Assembly (NCBI GenBank): GCA_031291645.1
Contig: JARLIQ010000028.1
Span: 47,384-111,383, forward strand
DNA: 64,000 nucleotides
From: Caulobacteraceae bacterium
GTDB taxonomy: Bacteria; Pseudomonadota; Alphaproteobacteria; Caulobacterales; Caulobacteraceae
Direction of reading: 5' to 3'
This document shows, one piece after another, positions 8,150-16,857 of this stretch (positions are counted from its first letter, which is position 1; each line of letters opens with the position of its first letter). The translations under genes were made by a program, and so were the position numbers. The notes beneath the pieces were generated by a model that did not search any database, was not told where the DNA came from, and was given only the letters and a program-made list of their open reading frames with translations.

Positions 8150-9295
8150 ATGCGCGCGCAGATCGATCCCTTCTACGCCATCGGCGTCAGCCATCTCGCC
8201 CACGAGCTGAAGAGCCAGGGCGCCTCGATCATCCACATGGAGTTCGGCCAGCCCTCGACCGGCGCGCCGAAGGCGGCCATCGCCGTGGCCCACAAGGTGC
8301 TCGACACCGACGGCCTGGGCTATTGGGAGAGCCCGGCGCTCAAGACCCGGATCGCGCGTCACTACGCCGAGACCTATGGCGTCGCGGTCGATCCGGCCCA
8401 GCTGATCCTGACCTGCGGCGCCTCGCCGGCCCTGCTGCTGGCGCTGGCCTCAAGCTTCGACCCCGGCGACCGGGTGGCCCTGGCCCGGCCGGGCTATGTG
8501 GCCTACCGCAATACGCTCAAGGCGCTGCACATGGTCCCGGTGGAGATCGCCTGCGGGCCGGAGAGCCGCTTCCAGCTCACCGCCGCCCACCTGGCCGCGC
8601 TCGATCCCGCGCCGGCCGGGGTGATCGTCGCCAGCCCCGCCAATCCCACCGGCACCATCATCGAGCCGGCCGAGATGGCCGCCATCGCCGAGGTTTGCCG
8701 CCGGCGCGGGATCCGGATCATCTCCGACGAGATCTACCACGGCCTCAGCTACGTCGAGCCGGCCCGCTCGATGCTGGAGTTCGAGCCGAACGCCCTGGTG
8801 GTCAACAGCTTCTCCAAATACTTCAGCATGGTCGGCTGGCGGCTCGGCTGGCTGCTTTCGCCGATGGACCACGTCCACCGGGCCCGCGCCTATGTCAGCA
8901 ACCTGTTCCTGACCGCGCCCTCGCTCAGCCAGCACGCCGCGCTCGCGGCCATGGACGCGCGCGAGGAGCTGGAGGGCCATGTGGAGGTCTACCGTCGCAA
9001 CCGGGCGCTCCTGCTCGAAGCCCTGCCGAAACTGGGGCTGAGGGCCATCGCCCCGCCGGACGGCGCCTTCTACATCTACGCCGACATCGGCCACCTGACG
9101 GACGACAGCCTGGCCTTCTGCAAGCAGCTCCTGCGCGATACAGGGGTGGCGACGGCGCCCGGCGTCGACTTCGACCCCGTCGAGGGCCGTCATTTCATCC
9201 GGATAAGCTTCGCGGTCTCCACGCCCGAGGTGGAGGAGGCGCTGCGGCGGCTGGAGCCCTGGTTCGCGGCCCAGACCGCGGCCGCCGTCGGATAA
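8150..9295 (+). CDS. Class I/II pyridoxal-phosphate aminotransferase
   Basis: A 381-residue fold-type I aminotransferase. Seen: FGQPSTGAPKAA near the N-terminus, LTCGASPALLLAL for cofactor phosphate binding, VIVASPANPTGTI with the conserved Asn-Pro, ISDEIYHGLSY with the Asp and Tyr that hold the cofactor ring, and VNSFSKYFSMVGWRLGW with the Schiff-base lysine. A C-terminal arginine in HFIRISFAV should bind the substrate carboxylate. Substrate not determinable; aspartate/aromatic-type is likely. The next gene starts 28 bases downstream, possibly co-transcribed. Confidence 0.93.
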   Translation: MRAQIDPFYAIGVSHLAHELKSQGASIIHMEFGQPSTGAPKAAIAVAHKVLDTDGLGYWESPALKTRIARHYAETYGVAVDPAQLILTCGASPALLLALASSFDPGDRVALARPGYVAYRNTLKALHMVPVEIACGPESRFQLTAAHLAALDPAPAGVIVASPANPTGTIIEPAEMAAIAEVCRRRGIRIISDEIYHGLSYVEPARSMLEFEPNALVVNSFSKYFSMVGWRLGWLLSPMDHVHRARAYVSNLFLTAPSLSQHAALAAMDAREELEGHVEVYRRNRALLLEALPKLGLRAIAPPDGAFYIYADIGHLTDDSLAFCKQLLRDTGVATAPGVDFDPVEGRHFIRISFAVSTPEVEEALRRLEPWFAAQTAAAVG

Positions 9296-9323
9296 GAGCG
9301 AAAGCAACAAGGGGAGGAACGCC

Positions 9324-11183
9324 ATGGAGACGCTGAAGGACGCCCGCCGGCGCGTGGCCGAGGACGACCGCAAGGACTTCGACTTCGCCAGCCGCGGCTT
9401 CATCGCCACGCGAACCGATCCCGTGATCCGCCGGCCGGACGGACGCCCCGCCTTCGACCTGTCGGCCTACGGCTTCCTCCAGGCCGAGGCGCCCGACACC
9501 GCCAACCCCAGCCTCTGGCGCCAGGCCCAGATCCTGACCCAGCACGGCCTGTTCAAGGTCTGCGACCGCATCTGGCAGGTGCGCGGCTTCGACGTCTCGA
9601 CCGTCACCTTCATCGACGCCGGCGAGGGCTGGATCGTGGTCGATCCCCTGACCACGGTCGAGGTCGCCCGCGCGGCGCTGGAGCTGGTGGGCGAGCACGT
9701 GGCCGAAAAGCCCGTCCTGGCGGTGGTCTATTCGCACAGCCACGTCGATCACTATGGCGGCGTGGGCGGGGTGGCGACCGCGGCCGACGCGGCGGCGGGC
9801 AAGGTCAAGGTGATCGCGCCGGAAGGCTTCCTGGAGCACGCGGTCTCGGAGAACATCATCGCCGGTCCGGCCATGCTGCGCCGCGCCCGCTTCCAGTTCG
9901 GCCACACCCTGCCGTGTTGCGCGGACGGGGAGATGACCTCGGGCCTGGGGCCGCGGCCGTCGATGGGGACCCTCTCGCTGATCGCCCCGACCGACCTCGT
10001 CACGCGCACCGGCCAGGAGATCACCGTCGGCGATGTGACCATGGTCTTCCAGCTGACGCCCGGGACCGAGGCGCCGGCGGAGATGAACTTCCACCTGCCG
10101 CAGTTCCGCGCCGTGTTCATGGCCGAGAACGCCAACCTGACCATGCACAACCTGCTGCCGGCGCGTGGCGCGCTGGTGCGCGACGCCAAGGCCTGGGCCG
10201 ACTATCTGACCCAGTCCATCCGGCTGTTCGGCGAGGCGAGCGAGGTGATGTTCGCCGCCCACGGCATTCCGCGCTTCGGCCAGGCGGAGATCACCGCCTT
10301 CCTGACCAGCCACCGCGACGCCTACAAGTTCCTGCACGACCAGACGGTTCGGCTGATGAACTCGGGGCTGACGGCCAGCGAGATCGCCGAGGTGCTGGCC
10401 TTGCCCGAGGTGCTGGCCAAGCAGTGGTTCAACCGCGGCTACTACGGCACGATGAGCCATAACGCCAAGGCGGTCTATCAGCGCTACCTCGGCTGGTACG
10501 ACGCCAACCCGGCCAACCTCAACCCCCTGCCGCCCGAGCCGGCGGCCAAGAAGTACGTCGAGGCCATGGGCGGCGGCGAGGCGGTGCTGGCCACGGCGCG
10601 CAAGGCCGAGGCCGACGGCGAGCTGCGCTGGGCGGCCATGCTGCTCAACCACCTGGTCTTCGCCGACGAGACCAATACGGCCGCGCGCGAGCTGCTGGCC
10701 GGGGTCTACACTCGCATGGCCTACGAATCCGAGGCCGGCACCTGGCGCAACATCTACCTGACGGGGGCCCAGGAGCTGCGCTCGGGCGTGGTCCAGGCGC
10801 CGCCCGGCGGTTTCAGCCCGGACGTGCTGGCCGCCACCACCACCGCCATGCTGCTCGACTTCGCCGCCGTGCGGGTCAATCCGGGCAAGGCGGCGGCGCG
10901 GGCCTTCAAGATCAACCTGGAACTCACCGACCGGGGCGAGCGGCACCTGATCTCGGTGCAGAACGGGGTCATGGTGCATGAGGAGGGGATCGAGGACGCG
11001 GACGCCGGCGCGAGCGTGCGCATGCCCCGCCCGCTGCTGCTGATGACCCTGCTGGCCGGCCTGCCCCATGCCGGGGCGTTGGAGTCCGGCGACATCAAGG
11101 TCGACGGCGACGCCTCGCTCTACGGCGCCCTGGTCGACCTGATCGAGCCGCTGACCCCCAACTTTCCGATCGTGACGCCATAG
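9324..11183 (+). CDS. SdsA1-type alkylsulfatase (metallo-beta-lactamase fold)
   Basis: A 619-residue linear primary-alkylsulfatase, which cleaves sulfate esters such as dodecyl sulfate to alcohol and sulfate with a two-zinc site. The signature is SHSHVDHYGGVGG with His138, His140, Asp142 and His143. Middle residues ~385-500 match the dimerisation domain and the C-terminal ~120 residues match the SCP2-like alkyl-binding domain (LLDFAAVRVNPGKA onward). AGGGGAGG-type ribosome site precedes the ATG. No signal peptide is visible, unlike secreted SdsA1, so it is likely intracellular. Confidence 0.93.
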   Translation: METLKDARRRVAEDDRKDFDFASRGFIATRTDPVIRRPDGRPAFDLSAYGFLQAEAPDTANPSLWRQAQILTQHGLFKVCDRIWQVRGFDVSTVTFIDAGEGWIVVDPLTTVEVARAALELVGEHVAEKPVLAVVYSHSHVDHYGGVGGVATAADAAAGKVKVIAPEGFLEHAVSENIIAGPAMLRRARFQFGHTLPCCADGEMTSGLGPRPSMGTLSLIAPTDLVTRTGQEITVGDVTMVFQLTPGTEAPAEMNFHLPQFRAVFMAENANLTMHNLLPARGALVRDAKAWADYLTQSIRLFGEASEVMFAAHGIPRFGQAEITAFLTSHRDAYKFLHDQTVRLMNSGLTASEIAEVLALPEVLAKQWFNRGYYGTMSHNAKAVYQRYLGWYDANPANLNPLPPEPAAKKYVEAMGGGEAVLATARKAEADGELRWAAMLLNHLVFADETNTAARELLAGVYTRMAYESEAGTWRNIYLTGAQELRSGVVQAPPGGFSPDVLAATTTAMLLDFAAVRVNPGKAAARAFKINLELTDRGERHLISVQNGVMVHEEGIEDADAGASVRMPRPLLLMTLLAGLPHAGALESGDIKVDGDASLYGALVDLIEPLTPNFPIVTP

Positions 11184-11278
11184 GCGCGACGCAGGGCGTT
11201 CTTGGGCTAGAGTTGGCGACAGCGTGAGCCCCGCGCGAGGTGCGCGCGGGCGCTCGACGCCAAGGGAGATGAAACGCC

Positions 11279-12334
11279 ATGACGGACGCTCAAAGCGCCG
11301 CGGAAGCCATCCTCGAGCCCGATCTGCCGATCGTCGACCCGCACCACCACCTGTGGGACCGGATCGCGGCGCCCGCGGACCCCTCGGTCCCGCCCAGGCA
11401 CGGGTTCGAGTACGTCACCCGCCTTCGGCCGCGTTACCTGTTCCACGATCTGCTGGCCGACGTGGGCAGCGGGCACAATGTGCGGGCGACGGTCTTCGTC
11501 CAGTGCGGCGCCATGCACCGGGCGGACGGGCCCGAGGCGCTGAAGCCGGTCGGCGAGACCGAGTTCGTCAACGGCGTCGCGGCGATGAGCGCGAGCGGAA
11601 TCTACGGCCCGTTCCGCGCCTGCGCCGGCATTGTCGGCACGGCCAACCTGGAGCTGGGCGATGCGGTGTCGGCGGTGCTGGAGGCGCACATCGCCGCCGG
11701 CGGCGACCGTTTCCGCGGCATCCGCCAGAGCGCTTCCTACGACGCCGACCCGGACGTCCTGGGGCCGCTGGCGCGCCTGGGACCCGGGCTCTTCATGTCG
11801 TCCAAGTTCCGCGAGGGCTTCGCCAGGCTGGCGCCCCACGGCCTGTCGTTCGACATCTGGGCGCTGGAGCCGCAACTGCCCGAGGTGATCGACCTGGCCC
11901 GCGCCTTCCCCGAGACCCACATGGTGCTCGACCACGTCGGCACCCCGCTCGGAATCGGCGCCTACGCCGGCCGTCGGCAGGAGCGGTTCGGGGTCTGGCG
12001 CGACAACATCCGCAAGCTGGCCGAATGCCCGAACGTCGTGGTCAAGCTCGGCGGCCTGGCCATGGTCTTCCCGGGCTTCCCCTCGTTCATGTCCGACCCG
12101 CCCGCCTCGTCCGAACAGCTCGCGGCGGAGTGGAGGCCCTACGTCGAGACCTGCATCGAGGCCTTCGGCGTCAACCGCTGCATGTTCGAGAGCAACTTCC
12201 CCGTGGACCTGTGCAGTTGCAGCTACGCGACCCTGTGGAACGCCTTCAAGCGCATCGCGGCCAGCTGTTCGGCGGACGAGAAGACGGCCCTGTTCAGCGG
12301 CACGGCGACCCGGTTCTACCGGCTTCACCTCTGA
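11279..12334 (+). CDS. Amidohydrolase-2 family metal-dependent hydrolase
   Basis: A 351-residue TIM-barrel hydrolase of the PF04909 type. The N-terminal IVDPHHHLWD is the metal-binding signature of this family (2-pyrone-4,6-dicarboxylate lactonase and relatives); THMVLDHVGTPLG supplies a conserved His-Val-Gly, and NRCMFESNFPVD near residue 300 the acidic ligand. The gene starts after GGGAGATGAAACGCC, about 95 bases past the alkylsulfatase stop. Lactonase or decarboxylase chemistry is usual for the family; the substrate is not readable. Confidence 0.88.
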   Translation: MTDAQSAAEAILEPDLPIVDPHHHLWDRIAAPADPSVPPRHGFEYVTRLRPRYLFHDLLADVGSGHNVRATVFVQCGAMHRADGPEALKPVGETEFVNGVAAMSASGIYGPFRACAGIVGTANLELGDAVSAVLEAHIAAGGDRFRGIRQSASYDADPDVLGPLARLGPGLFMSSKFREGFARLAPHGLSFDIWALEPQLPEVIDLARAFPETHMVLDHVGTPLGIGAYAGRRQERFGVWRDNIRKLAECPNVVVKLGGLAMVFPGFPSFMSDPPASSEQLAAEWRPYVETCIEAFGVNRCMFESNFPVDLCSCSYATLWNAFKRIAASCSADEKTALFSGTATRFYRLHL

Positions 12335-12431
12335 CCCTCCCTTTGGGGAGGACGAGGGGCTCAAGGCGCAGTCCGCGGTCGCCGCGCCGGATCCCGGCTC
12401 CGAATTCTCCGTTCTCGGACGAGTTGCGTGA

Positions 12432-12962
12432 TCAGGCCGGAACGTAGGTCAACCTGATCGCGTCCTCGCCGATCAAATCGTTGGCTACAAGGCGGAGCGG
12501 CGGCCGGGGGCCGGCGAAGAATGGCGCGCCGTGACCGAGCACGAGGGGGCGGAAGTACAGTCGATACTCGTCGATAAGGCCCAGGTCGGTCAGGCTTCGC
12601 GCCAGGTCCGGTCCGGCGACGTCGATCTCCCCGACGAGCCGGGCCTTGAGCTCGCGCAGCACGGTCCCGACGTCGTTCTGGACCAGCGTGGCGTTGGGGC
12701 CGACGGACTTCAGCGAGCGCGATACGACCCACTTCGGCTGGTTGCGCCAGGCCGCCGCGAAGTCGAGCTCGTCCGCGTCCCACTCGGGCAGGTCTTCGTC
12801 CCAATACCGCATGATCTCGTAGGTGCGGCGACCGTACACACAGCCGGCCAGGTCGCGCACGTGCTCCACGAAGTGACGAAAGAGCGCGGGGCCCGGCCGC
12901 ATTTCCAGGTGGTCGACATAGCCGTCCAGGGACTGGCTCAATCCGAAGATGAGCTTCGCCAT
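12432..12962 (-). CDS. RibD C-terminal/DHFR-like reductase
   Basis: A 176-residue protein of the dihydrofolate-reductase-like family found widely as YyaP/YwjB types. Seen: the start KLIFGLSQSLDGYVDHLE, GCVYGRRTYEIMRYWDE in the middle, WVVSRSLKSVGPNATLVQ, then GEIDVAGPDLARSLTDLGLIDEYRLYFRP, the core cofactor-binding strand and helix, and the closing PLVLGHGAPFFAG. Functions of such proteins are mostly unknown; an NADPH-dependent reduction is inferred. A 34-base perfect palindrome lies upstream, between it and the acyl-CoA dehydrogenase gene. Confidence 0.9.
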   Translation of the reverse strand: MAKLIFGLSQSLDGYVDHLEMRPGPALFRHFVEHVRDLAGCVYGRRTYEIMRYWDEDLPEWDADELDFAAAWRNQPKWVVSRSLKSVGPNATLVQNDVGTVLRELKARLVGEIDVAGPDLARSLTDLGLIDEYRLYFRPLVLGHGAPFFAGPRPPLRLVANDLIGEDAIRLTYVPA

Positions 12963-13057
12963 GCCGCGAAATCTCCACCCAGGGGCGTCCAGGATAGCCT
13001 GGGCCGCCGCTGCGCGAAAGCGAGGCCGCGCGCGGACGTGTCCGGCGGCGGCGCTTG

Positions 13058-13091
13058 AGCCCCTGTACGGGGAATTCCCCGTACAGGGGCT
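13058..13091. repeat. Perfect 34-base palindrome
   Basis: Each half is AGCCCCTGTACGGGGAA read to the centre between 13074 and 13075, with no spacer and no mismatch. It fills most of the gap between the stop of the acyl-CoA dehydrogenase (13097) and the start of the DHFR-like gene (12962), both on the minus strand. The RNA would form a very stable hairpin but has no T run, so it may slow transcription or shield a 3' end rather than end it. Confidence 0.8.
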
Positions 13092-13096
13092 TCCGC

Positions 13097-14332
13097 TCAG
13101 AGCAGATCCCCGCCGGCGGCCAGGGCGGTGGTGCCGTGCTGCTGGTAGGCCTTGATCACGTTGCGCCCGACGGTCCAGCGGTGCACCTCGTCCGGCCCGT
13201 CGACCAGGCGCTGCGAGCGGATATGGGTGTACCAGCTGGCCAGCGGCGTATCGCGGCTGTAGCCGAGGGCGCCGTGCAGCTGGATCGCCGTGTCGACCAC
13301 CTTGTGCACCATGTGGGCCAGGAAGACCTTGGCGATCGAGTTCTCCTGGCGCATGTCCAGGCCGTGTTCGGCCTTGTAGGCGATGTGCAACAGCATCAGC
13401 CGGGCCATGTAGAGCTCGCTGGCGCAGTCGGCGAGCATGAACTGCACCGCCTGCCGCTCCGACAGCAGCTTGCCGAAGGTCGAGCGCTTGGTCACGTGCT
13501 CGGCGGCCATGTCCAGCGCCCGCTGGGCCATGGCGATGTTGTGCATGCCGTGGCGCAGCCGGCCGTAGGCGAGGCGATGCTGGCCCATGTTGAAGCCGCC
13601 GCCCTCGCCGCCCACCAGGTTCTCGGCCGGGACCACCAGGTCCTTGATCTCGATCTCGGAATGGCCGCCGCCCATGATGTGCGAGAGCGGGCCTTCCAGC
13701 GCCATGGTCGGGATGTCCCGCTTGATCCGGTAGCCGGGGTTGGGCAGCTCGACGATGAAGGTCGAATAGCGCTGGTGGCGCGGGGCGTCGGGGTCGGTCA
13801 TGGCCATGACCAGGGCCAGGTCCGCGGCGCTGGCGGCCGACGAGAACCACTTCTCGCCGTTCAGCACATAGTTCTCGTTGCCGTCCTTGACCGCCCGCGT
13901 CTGCATGCCGGTGGCGTCGGCGCCGGCCGCCTTCTCGGTCATCGAGTAGCAGACCCGCTTCTCGCCGTTCAGCAGCGGTTTGAGGAACTTCTCCTTCTGA
14001 TGGTCCGTGCCGTGGGCCAGCAGGGTCAGGATGGTGGCGTCGTCCGGCCCCTGGCTGTTCATCGACAGGGCGCCCAGGTGGCTCTGGCCCAGCTCCATCT
14101 GCACCAGGGCGTTGGCGAGGGGGCCCAGGCCCATGCCGCCGTGCTCCTTGGGGATGAAGGGCAGCCACAGGCCACGGGCCCGCGCCTTGCCGCGCAGCTC
14201 GGCCAGCAGCTCCTTGTAGTCGCGGCCCGCCTCCAGCTCCTTTTCCGCCGGGATGCATTCGTCCTGCACCCATTGGCGCACGGTCTCGCGGATGGCCTTG
14301 GCCTCCGCCGGAATCTCGAAATCGATGGCCAT
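13097..14332 (-). CDS. Acyl-CoA dehydrogenase
   Basis: A 411-residue flavoprotein of the acyl-CoA dehydrogenase family. Seen: the helical N-domain, MTEKAAGADATGMQTRA in the beta-domain where the flavin stacks, FSSAASAADLALVMAM, and the C-terminal ALGYSRDTPLASWYTHIRSQRLVDGPDEVHR with the GPDEVH that replaces the common GTNEI. This pattern matches the long ACAD10/11-like group that prefers bulky acyl-CoAs. Catalytic residue not assigned with certainty. It oxidises at C2-C3 and passes electrons to ETF. Confidence 0.92.
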   Translation of the reverse strand: MAIDFEIPAEAKAIRETVRQWVQDECIPAEKELEAGRDYKELLAELRGKARARGLWLPFIPKEHGGMGLGPLANALVQMELGQSHLGALSMNSQGPDDATILTLLAHGTDHQKEKFLKPLLNGEKRVCYSMTEKAAGADATGMQTRAVKDGNENYVLNGEKWFSSAASAADLALVMAMTDPDAPRHQRYSTFIVELPNPGYRIKRDIPTMALEGPLSHIMGGGHSEIEIKDLVVPAENLVGGEGGGFNMGQHRLAYGRLRHGMHNIAMAQRALDMAAEHVTKRSTFGKLLSERQAVQFMLADCASELYMARLMLLHIAYKAEHGLDMRQENSIAKVFLAHMVHKVVDTAIQLHGALGYSRDTPLASWYTHIRSQRLVDGPDEVHRWTVGRNVIKAYQQHGTTALAAGGDLL

Positions 14333-14490
14333 GCCGCAGCGCTCCCTCGGATGTCGCCCGGGTCGTGCGCCCGAACGATTGTTTGAGAGGCGATGCTAGA
14401 GGACGGGGGCGGCGAAGGCCAAGGGGCGATGGCCGAAAACGCGAAATCCCCGGCCCGCGCCGCCGCCGAGCCGGGATACGCAATACCGAA

Positions 14491-14631
14491 GCCCCTCCCC
14501 CTCGCGGGGAGGGGTTGGGGTGGGGCGCCGCGCTGGAATGGAAGATTTGGAACGGGCGACCGGGACGATGCTCGAAACGCCGAGCCGACACCCCCACCCC
14601 CTGCCCCCTCCCCGCAAGGGGGAGGGGGGGC
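14491..14631. repeat. Interspersed GC-rich inverted-repeat element, copy 1
   Basis: A ~140-base unit bounded by GCCCCTCCCCCTCGCGGGG on the left and a CCCCGCAAGGGGGAGGGG right end, which are near-inverted copies of each other, with CCGACACCCCCACCCCCTG in the right half. The same unit recurs at 18045-18193 and 19888-20038. It lies between the acyl-CoA dehydrogenase start and the TauD-like gene's stop. Confidence 0.85.
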
Positions 14632-14635
14632 GGTG

Positions 14636-15715
14636 TTAGGAGAGCAGCCGCGGCACCGCCGCGACGCCGATGTGGAAGTTGCCGCGATCGTCGGTCTTGG
14701 ACGAACGATGGGCCGAGCGGTCCTGCACGACGCTGTTCTTGCCGAAGCCGGGGATCACCGGCCGCGCGCCGTTGCGCTTCAGCCAGAGACGCAGCAGGTG
14801 GCGGCGGCGTTGCGGCTCGGCGAAGTCCTTGAACTCGGTGCGCGAGTGCAGGGCGGCGTAGTTCGACAGCCACTGGATGTCGCCGGGACGGAAGTCCATC
14901 TCGATCGCCATGCCGGGTTCGTAGGTGATCTCGTCGAACAGCTTGAGCACCTCGACCTGCTCGGGCGTCAGCCGCGGCGCCTCCGGATACTCCTGGGCGG
15001 TGAAGATGTAGAGCGCGCCCGCGTACATGCTGAACACGCCGTCGGTCAGGTCGATGATCGGCGAGGTGTAGGTGTTGGCCGGGGACTCATGGTCCTGGCG
15101 GCGCCAGTCCCAGTGGAACGGCTCGAGCAGCAGAGGGGCGAGGTCGGGCCGGCGGCGCAGGATCTCGTTGTAGATCTCCGCGCCCGAGACCAGGCACGAG
15201 GCGCCGCCTTCCTTGGCGGGCCGCAGGCACATCAGGGCGACGATGTCCGAGCTGTCCGAGTGGAACACCAGCTTGTCGCGGACCTTGGACGAGAGGGCGG
15301 TCGGATCGTCCATCGTCTTGTCCGAGGTGGCGTAGACGTGGTCCAGGAGGTCGCCCATCTCGTTCTGGCGCATGGGCTCGCCCATGTGCAGGCCGAGGAT
15401 GAAGTAGATCGCCGCCGACAGGGCGTCGGAATAGAGGTGGGTGCGCAGGCCTCGCACCAGCACGAAGCCGCGGCCGGTGTCGACGTCGCGGCCCCATTCG
15501 GCCACCGCTTCGGCGCAGGTGGTCACCGGATAGTCCGCCGCGGTCACGAACCGCATGTCCGGGTCGTCCTCGACGAACTTGGCGCCCAGCTTTTCCAGCT
15601 CGGCCACCTGGGCCTCGGACAGGCGATAGATCCAGTCCTGCTTCTTGATCAGCTGGTCGCCGCGCCAGGCGGCGGCGGTGGTGACGGGCTTGAGGGTCGG
15701 TACGGCTATGTTCAT
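14636..15715 (-). CDS. TauD/TfdA-family Fe(II)/2-oxoglutarate dioxygenase
   Basis: A 359-residue non-haem iron oxygenase. FHSDSSD supplies His152 and Asp154 of the iron triad; the distal histidine is in YAALHSRTEF and the 2-oxoglutarate arginine in RRRHLLRLWLK. These enzymes hydroxylate or decarboxylate small substrates with O2 while turning 2-oxoglutarate to succinate; gamma-butyrobetaine-like, taurine and TfdA substrates are all possible. I start at MNIAVPTLK, 22 codons into the longest frame. It is separated from the LysR gene by 131 bases. Confidence 0.9.
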   Translation of the reverse strand: MNIAVPTLKPVTTAAAWRGDQLIKKQDWIYRLSEAQVAELEKLGAKFVEDDPDMRFVTAADYPVTTCAEAVAEWGRDVDTGRGFVLVRGLRTHLYSDALSAAIYFILGLHMGEPMRQNEMGDLLDHVYATSDKTMDDPTALSSKVRDKLVFHSDSSDIVALMCLRPAKEGGASCLVSGAEIYNEILRRRPDLAPLLLEPFHWDWRRQDHESPANTYTSPIIDLTDGVFSMYAGALYIFTAQEYPEAPRLTPEQVEVLKLFDEITYEPGMAIEMDFRPGDIQWLSNYAALHSRTEFKDFAEPQRRRHLLRLWLKRNGARPVIPGFGKNSVVQDRSAHRSSKTDDRGNFHIGVAAVPRLLS

Positions 15716-15846
15716 CGTCCGGCGGGGTCCCTTGGACGCTGGCGCGCAAGGAAGACCGCCAGCCTGGATACCGGATACCAAATCGTCGCAAAATCATCTT
15801 GCACGACGGCGAAGCAAAACTTTCGCCCGCGGCGTCGGGGCCCGGC

Positions 15847-16782
15847 CTACGCCGCCGGGACGGGCGCCCCCGCCCATCCGAGGTCACGGCCGATCGCCTC
15901 GGCCGCGCCGCGAGCCTCGCCCGCGCCCGGCAACCCGGCGCGCAGGCTGGCCAGGAACGGGCTGGCCGCCACCAGCTCGCGCGCCCGCGGGGCGAATTGG
16001 AAGCCGACCTCGCGCACGGCCTCGAAGCCGGCCAGGCGCGGACGGCGAAGGTCCGGATGGCGATAGCTGTTCGGCATCACCGTCAGGCCCAGTCCCGCGC
16101 AGACCAGGGCCAGCACCTTGTCGTCGTTGGCGCTGCGATAGGCGAACTCGGGCCGCACGTTGTGGGCGGTGAAGAACCGGCTGGTCTCCGACAGCGCCTC
16201 GCACTGGCGGCGCACGATCATGGTCTCGGCCGCCAGTTCCTCCGGCTCGACCGCCTCGGCCTCGGCCAGGCGGTGGGTGCGGGCCAGCGCCAGGGCGTAG
16301 CCCTCGGTGAACAGCGGCTCCTGCTCGAACCGCCCGCCGGCCTGCATCAGGGTCAGGGCCACGTCGATCCGGCCCTGGTCCAGGAGGTTGGCCAGCTCCC
16401 GCGCCGAGCCGTCCAGGATCTCGATGCGTTCGGGCGCGCCGGCCTCCTGGTGGCGGCGCACCGGCTCGGCGACCAGCGCCGTCGGGACGGTGGCCAGCAG
16501 GCCCACCCGCAGCAGCCGGGGCCGCTGGAGGCCGGACACCTCCTCGATCGCCTGGTTGAACTCGTGGACGATCCGCCGCGCGCGGACCAGGAACCGGCTG
16601 CCGGCGTCGGTCAGGTGGACGCGGCGGTTGGTGCGGTCGAACAGCTGGACGCCCAGCTGACGCTCCAGCTTGGCGATCCCGACCGACAAGGTCGGCTGGG
16701 AGACATTGGCCTGGGCCGCGGCGCGGGAGAAGTTGCCGGCCTCAACGACCGCCAGGAAGTAGCGGATCAGGTAGCTGTCCAT
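15847..16782 (-). CDS. LysR-family transcriptional regulator
   Basis: A 311-residue LysR protein. Residues ~1-60 hold the winged helix, YFLAVVEAGNFSRAAAQANV followed by SQPTLSVGIAKLERQLG. The rest is the periplasmic-binding-like effector domain. It is divergent from the isovaleryl-CoA dehydrogenase gene, and a perfect dyad covers its start (16783-16799), so it probably controls the leucine cluster, the TauD-like oxygenase, or both. Many leucine clusters instead use a MerR protein, LiuR, so this pairing is an inference. An alternative ATG four codons earlier (16794) lies within the dyad. Confidence 0.9.
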   Translation of the reverse strand: MDSYLIRYFLAVVEAGNFSRAAAQANVSQPTLSVGIAKLERQLGVQLFDRTNRRVHLTDAGSRFLVRARRIVHEFNQAIEEVSGLQRPRLLRVGLLATVPTALVAEPVRRHQEAGAPERIEILDGSARELANLLDQGRIDVALTLMQAGGRFEQEPLFTEGYALALARTHRLAEAEAVEPEELAAETMIVRRQCEALSETSRFFTAHNVRPEFAYRSANDDKVLALVCAGLGLTVMPNSYRHPDLRRPRLAGFEAVREVGFQFAPRARELVAASPFLASLRAGLPGAGEARGAAEAIGRDLGWAGAPVPAA

Positions 16783-16799
16783 GATAGATGACATCTATC
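16783..16799. promoter_or_regulatory. LysR-type dyad between divergent LysR and liuA
   Basis: GATAGATG-A-CATCTATC is a perfect 8-base inverted repeat with a single central base. It contains the T-N11-A spacing of LysR boxes and overlaps the LysR start codon, 59 bases from the isovaleryl-CoA dehydrogenase ATG. The position suits autoregulation and control of the divergent gene. Confidence 0.7.
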
Positions 16800-16857
16800 G
16801 TATGGTCGCAAACCTTTCAATTTTCAGATGATCGAGAGATTGGGTTAGGCTGGGCGC

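Noticed and set aside
9195..11069. 624-codon open frame on the minus strand across the alkylsulfatase gene
   Set aside because: Mirror of the sulfatase gene, composition-driven and without motifs.
12335..12351. CCTCC/GGAGG hairpin after the amidohydrolase as a terminator
   Set aside because: Five base pairs with no T run; not convincing.
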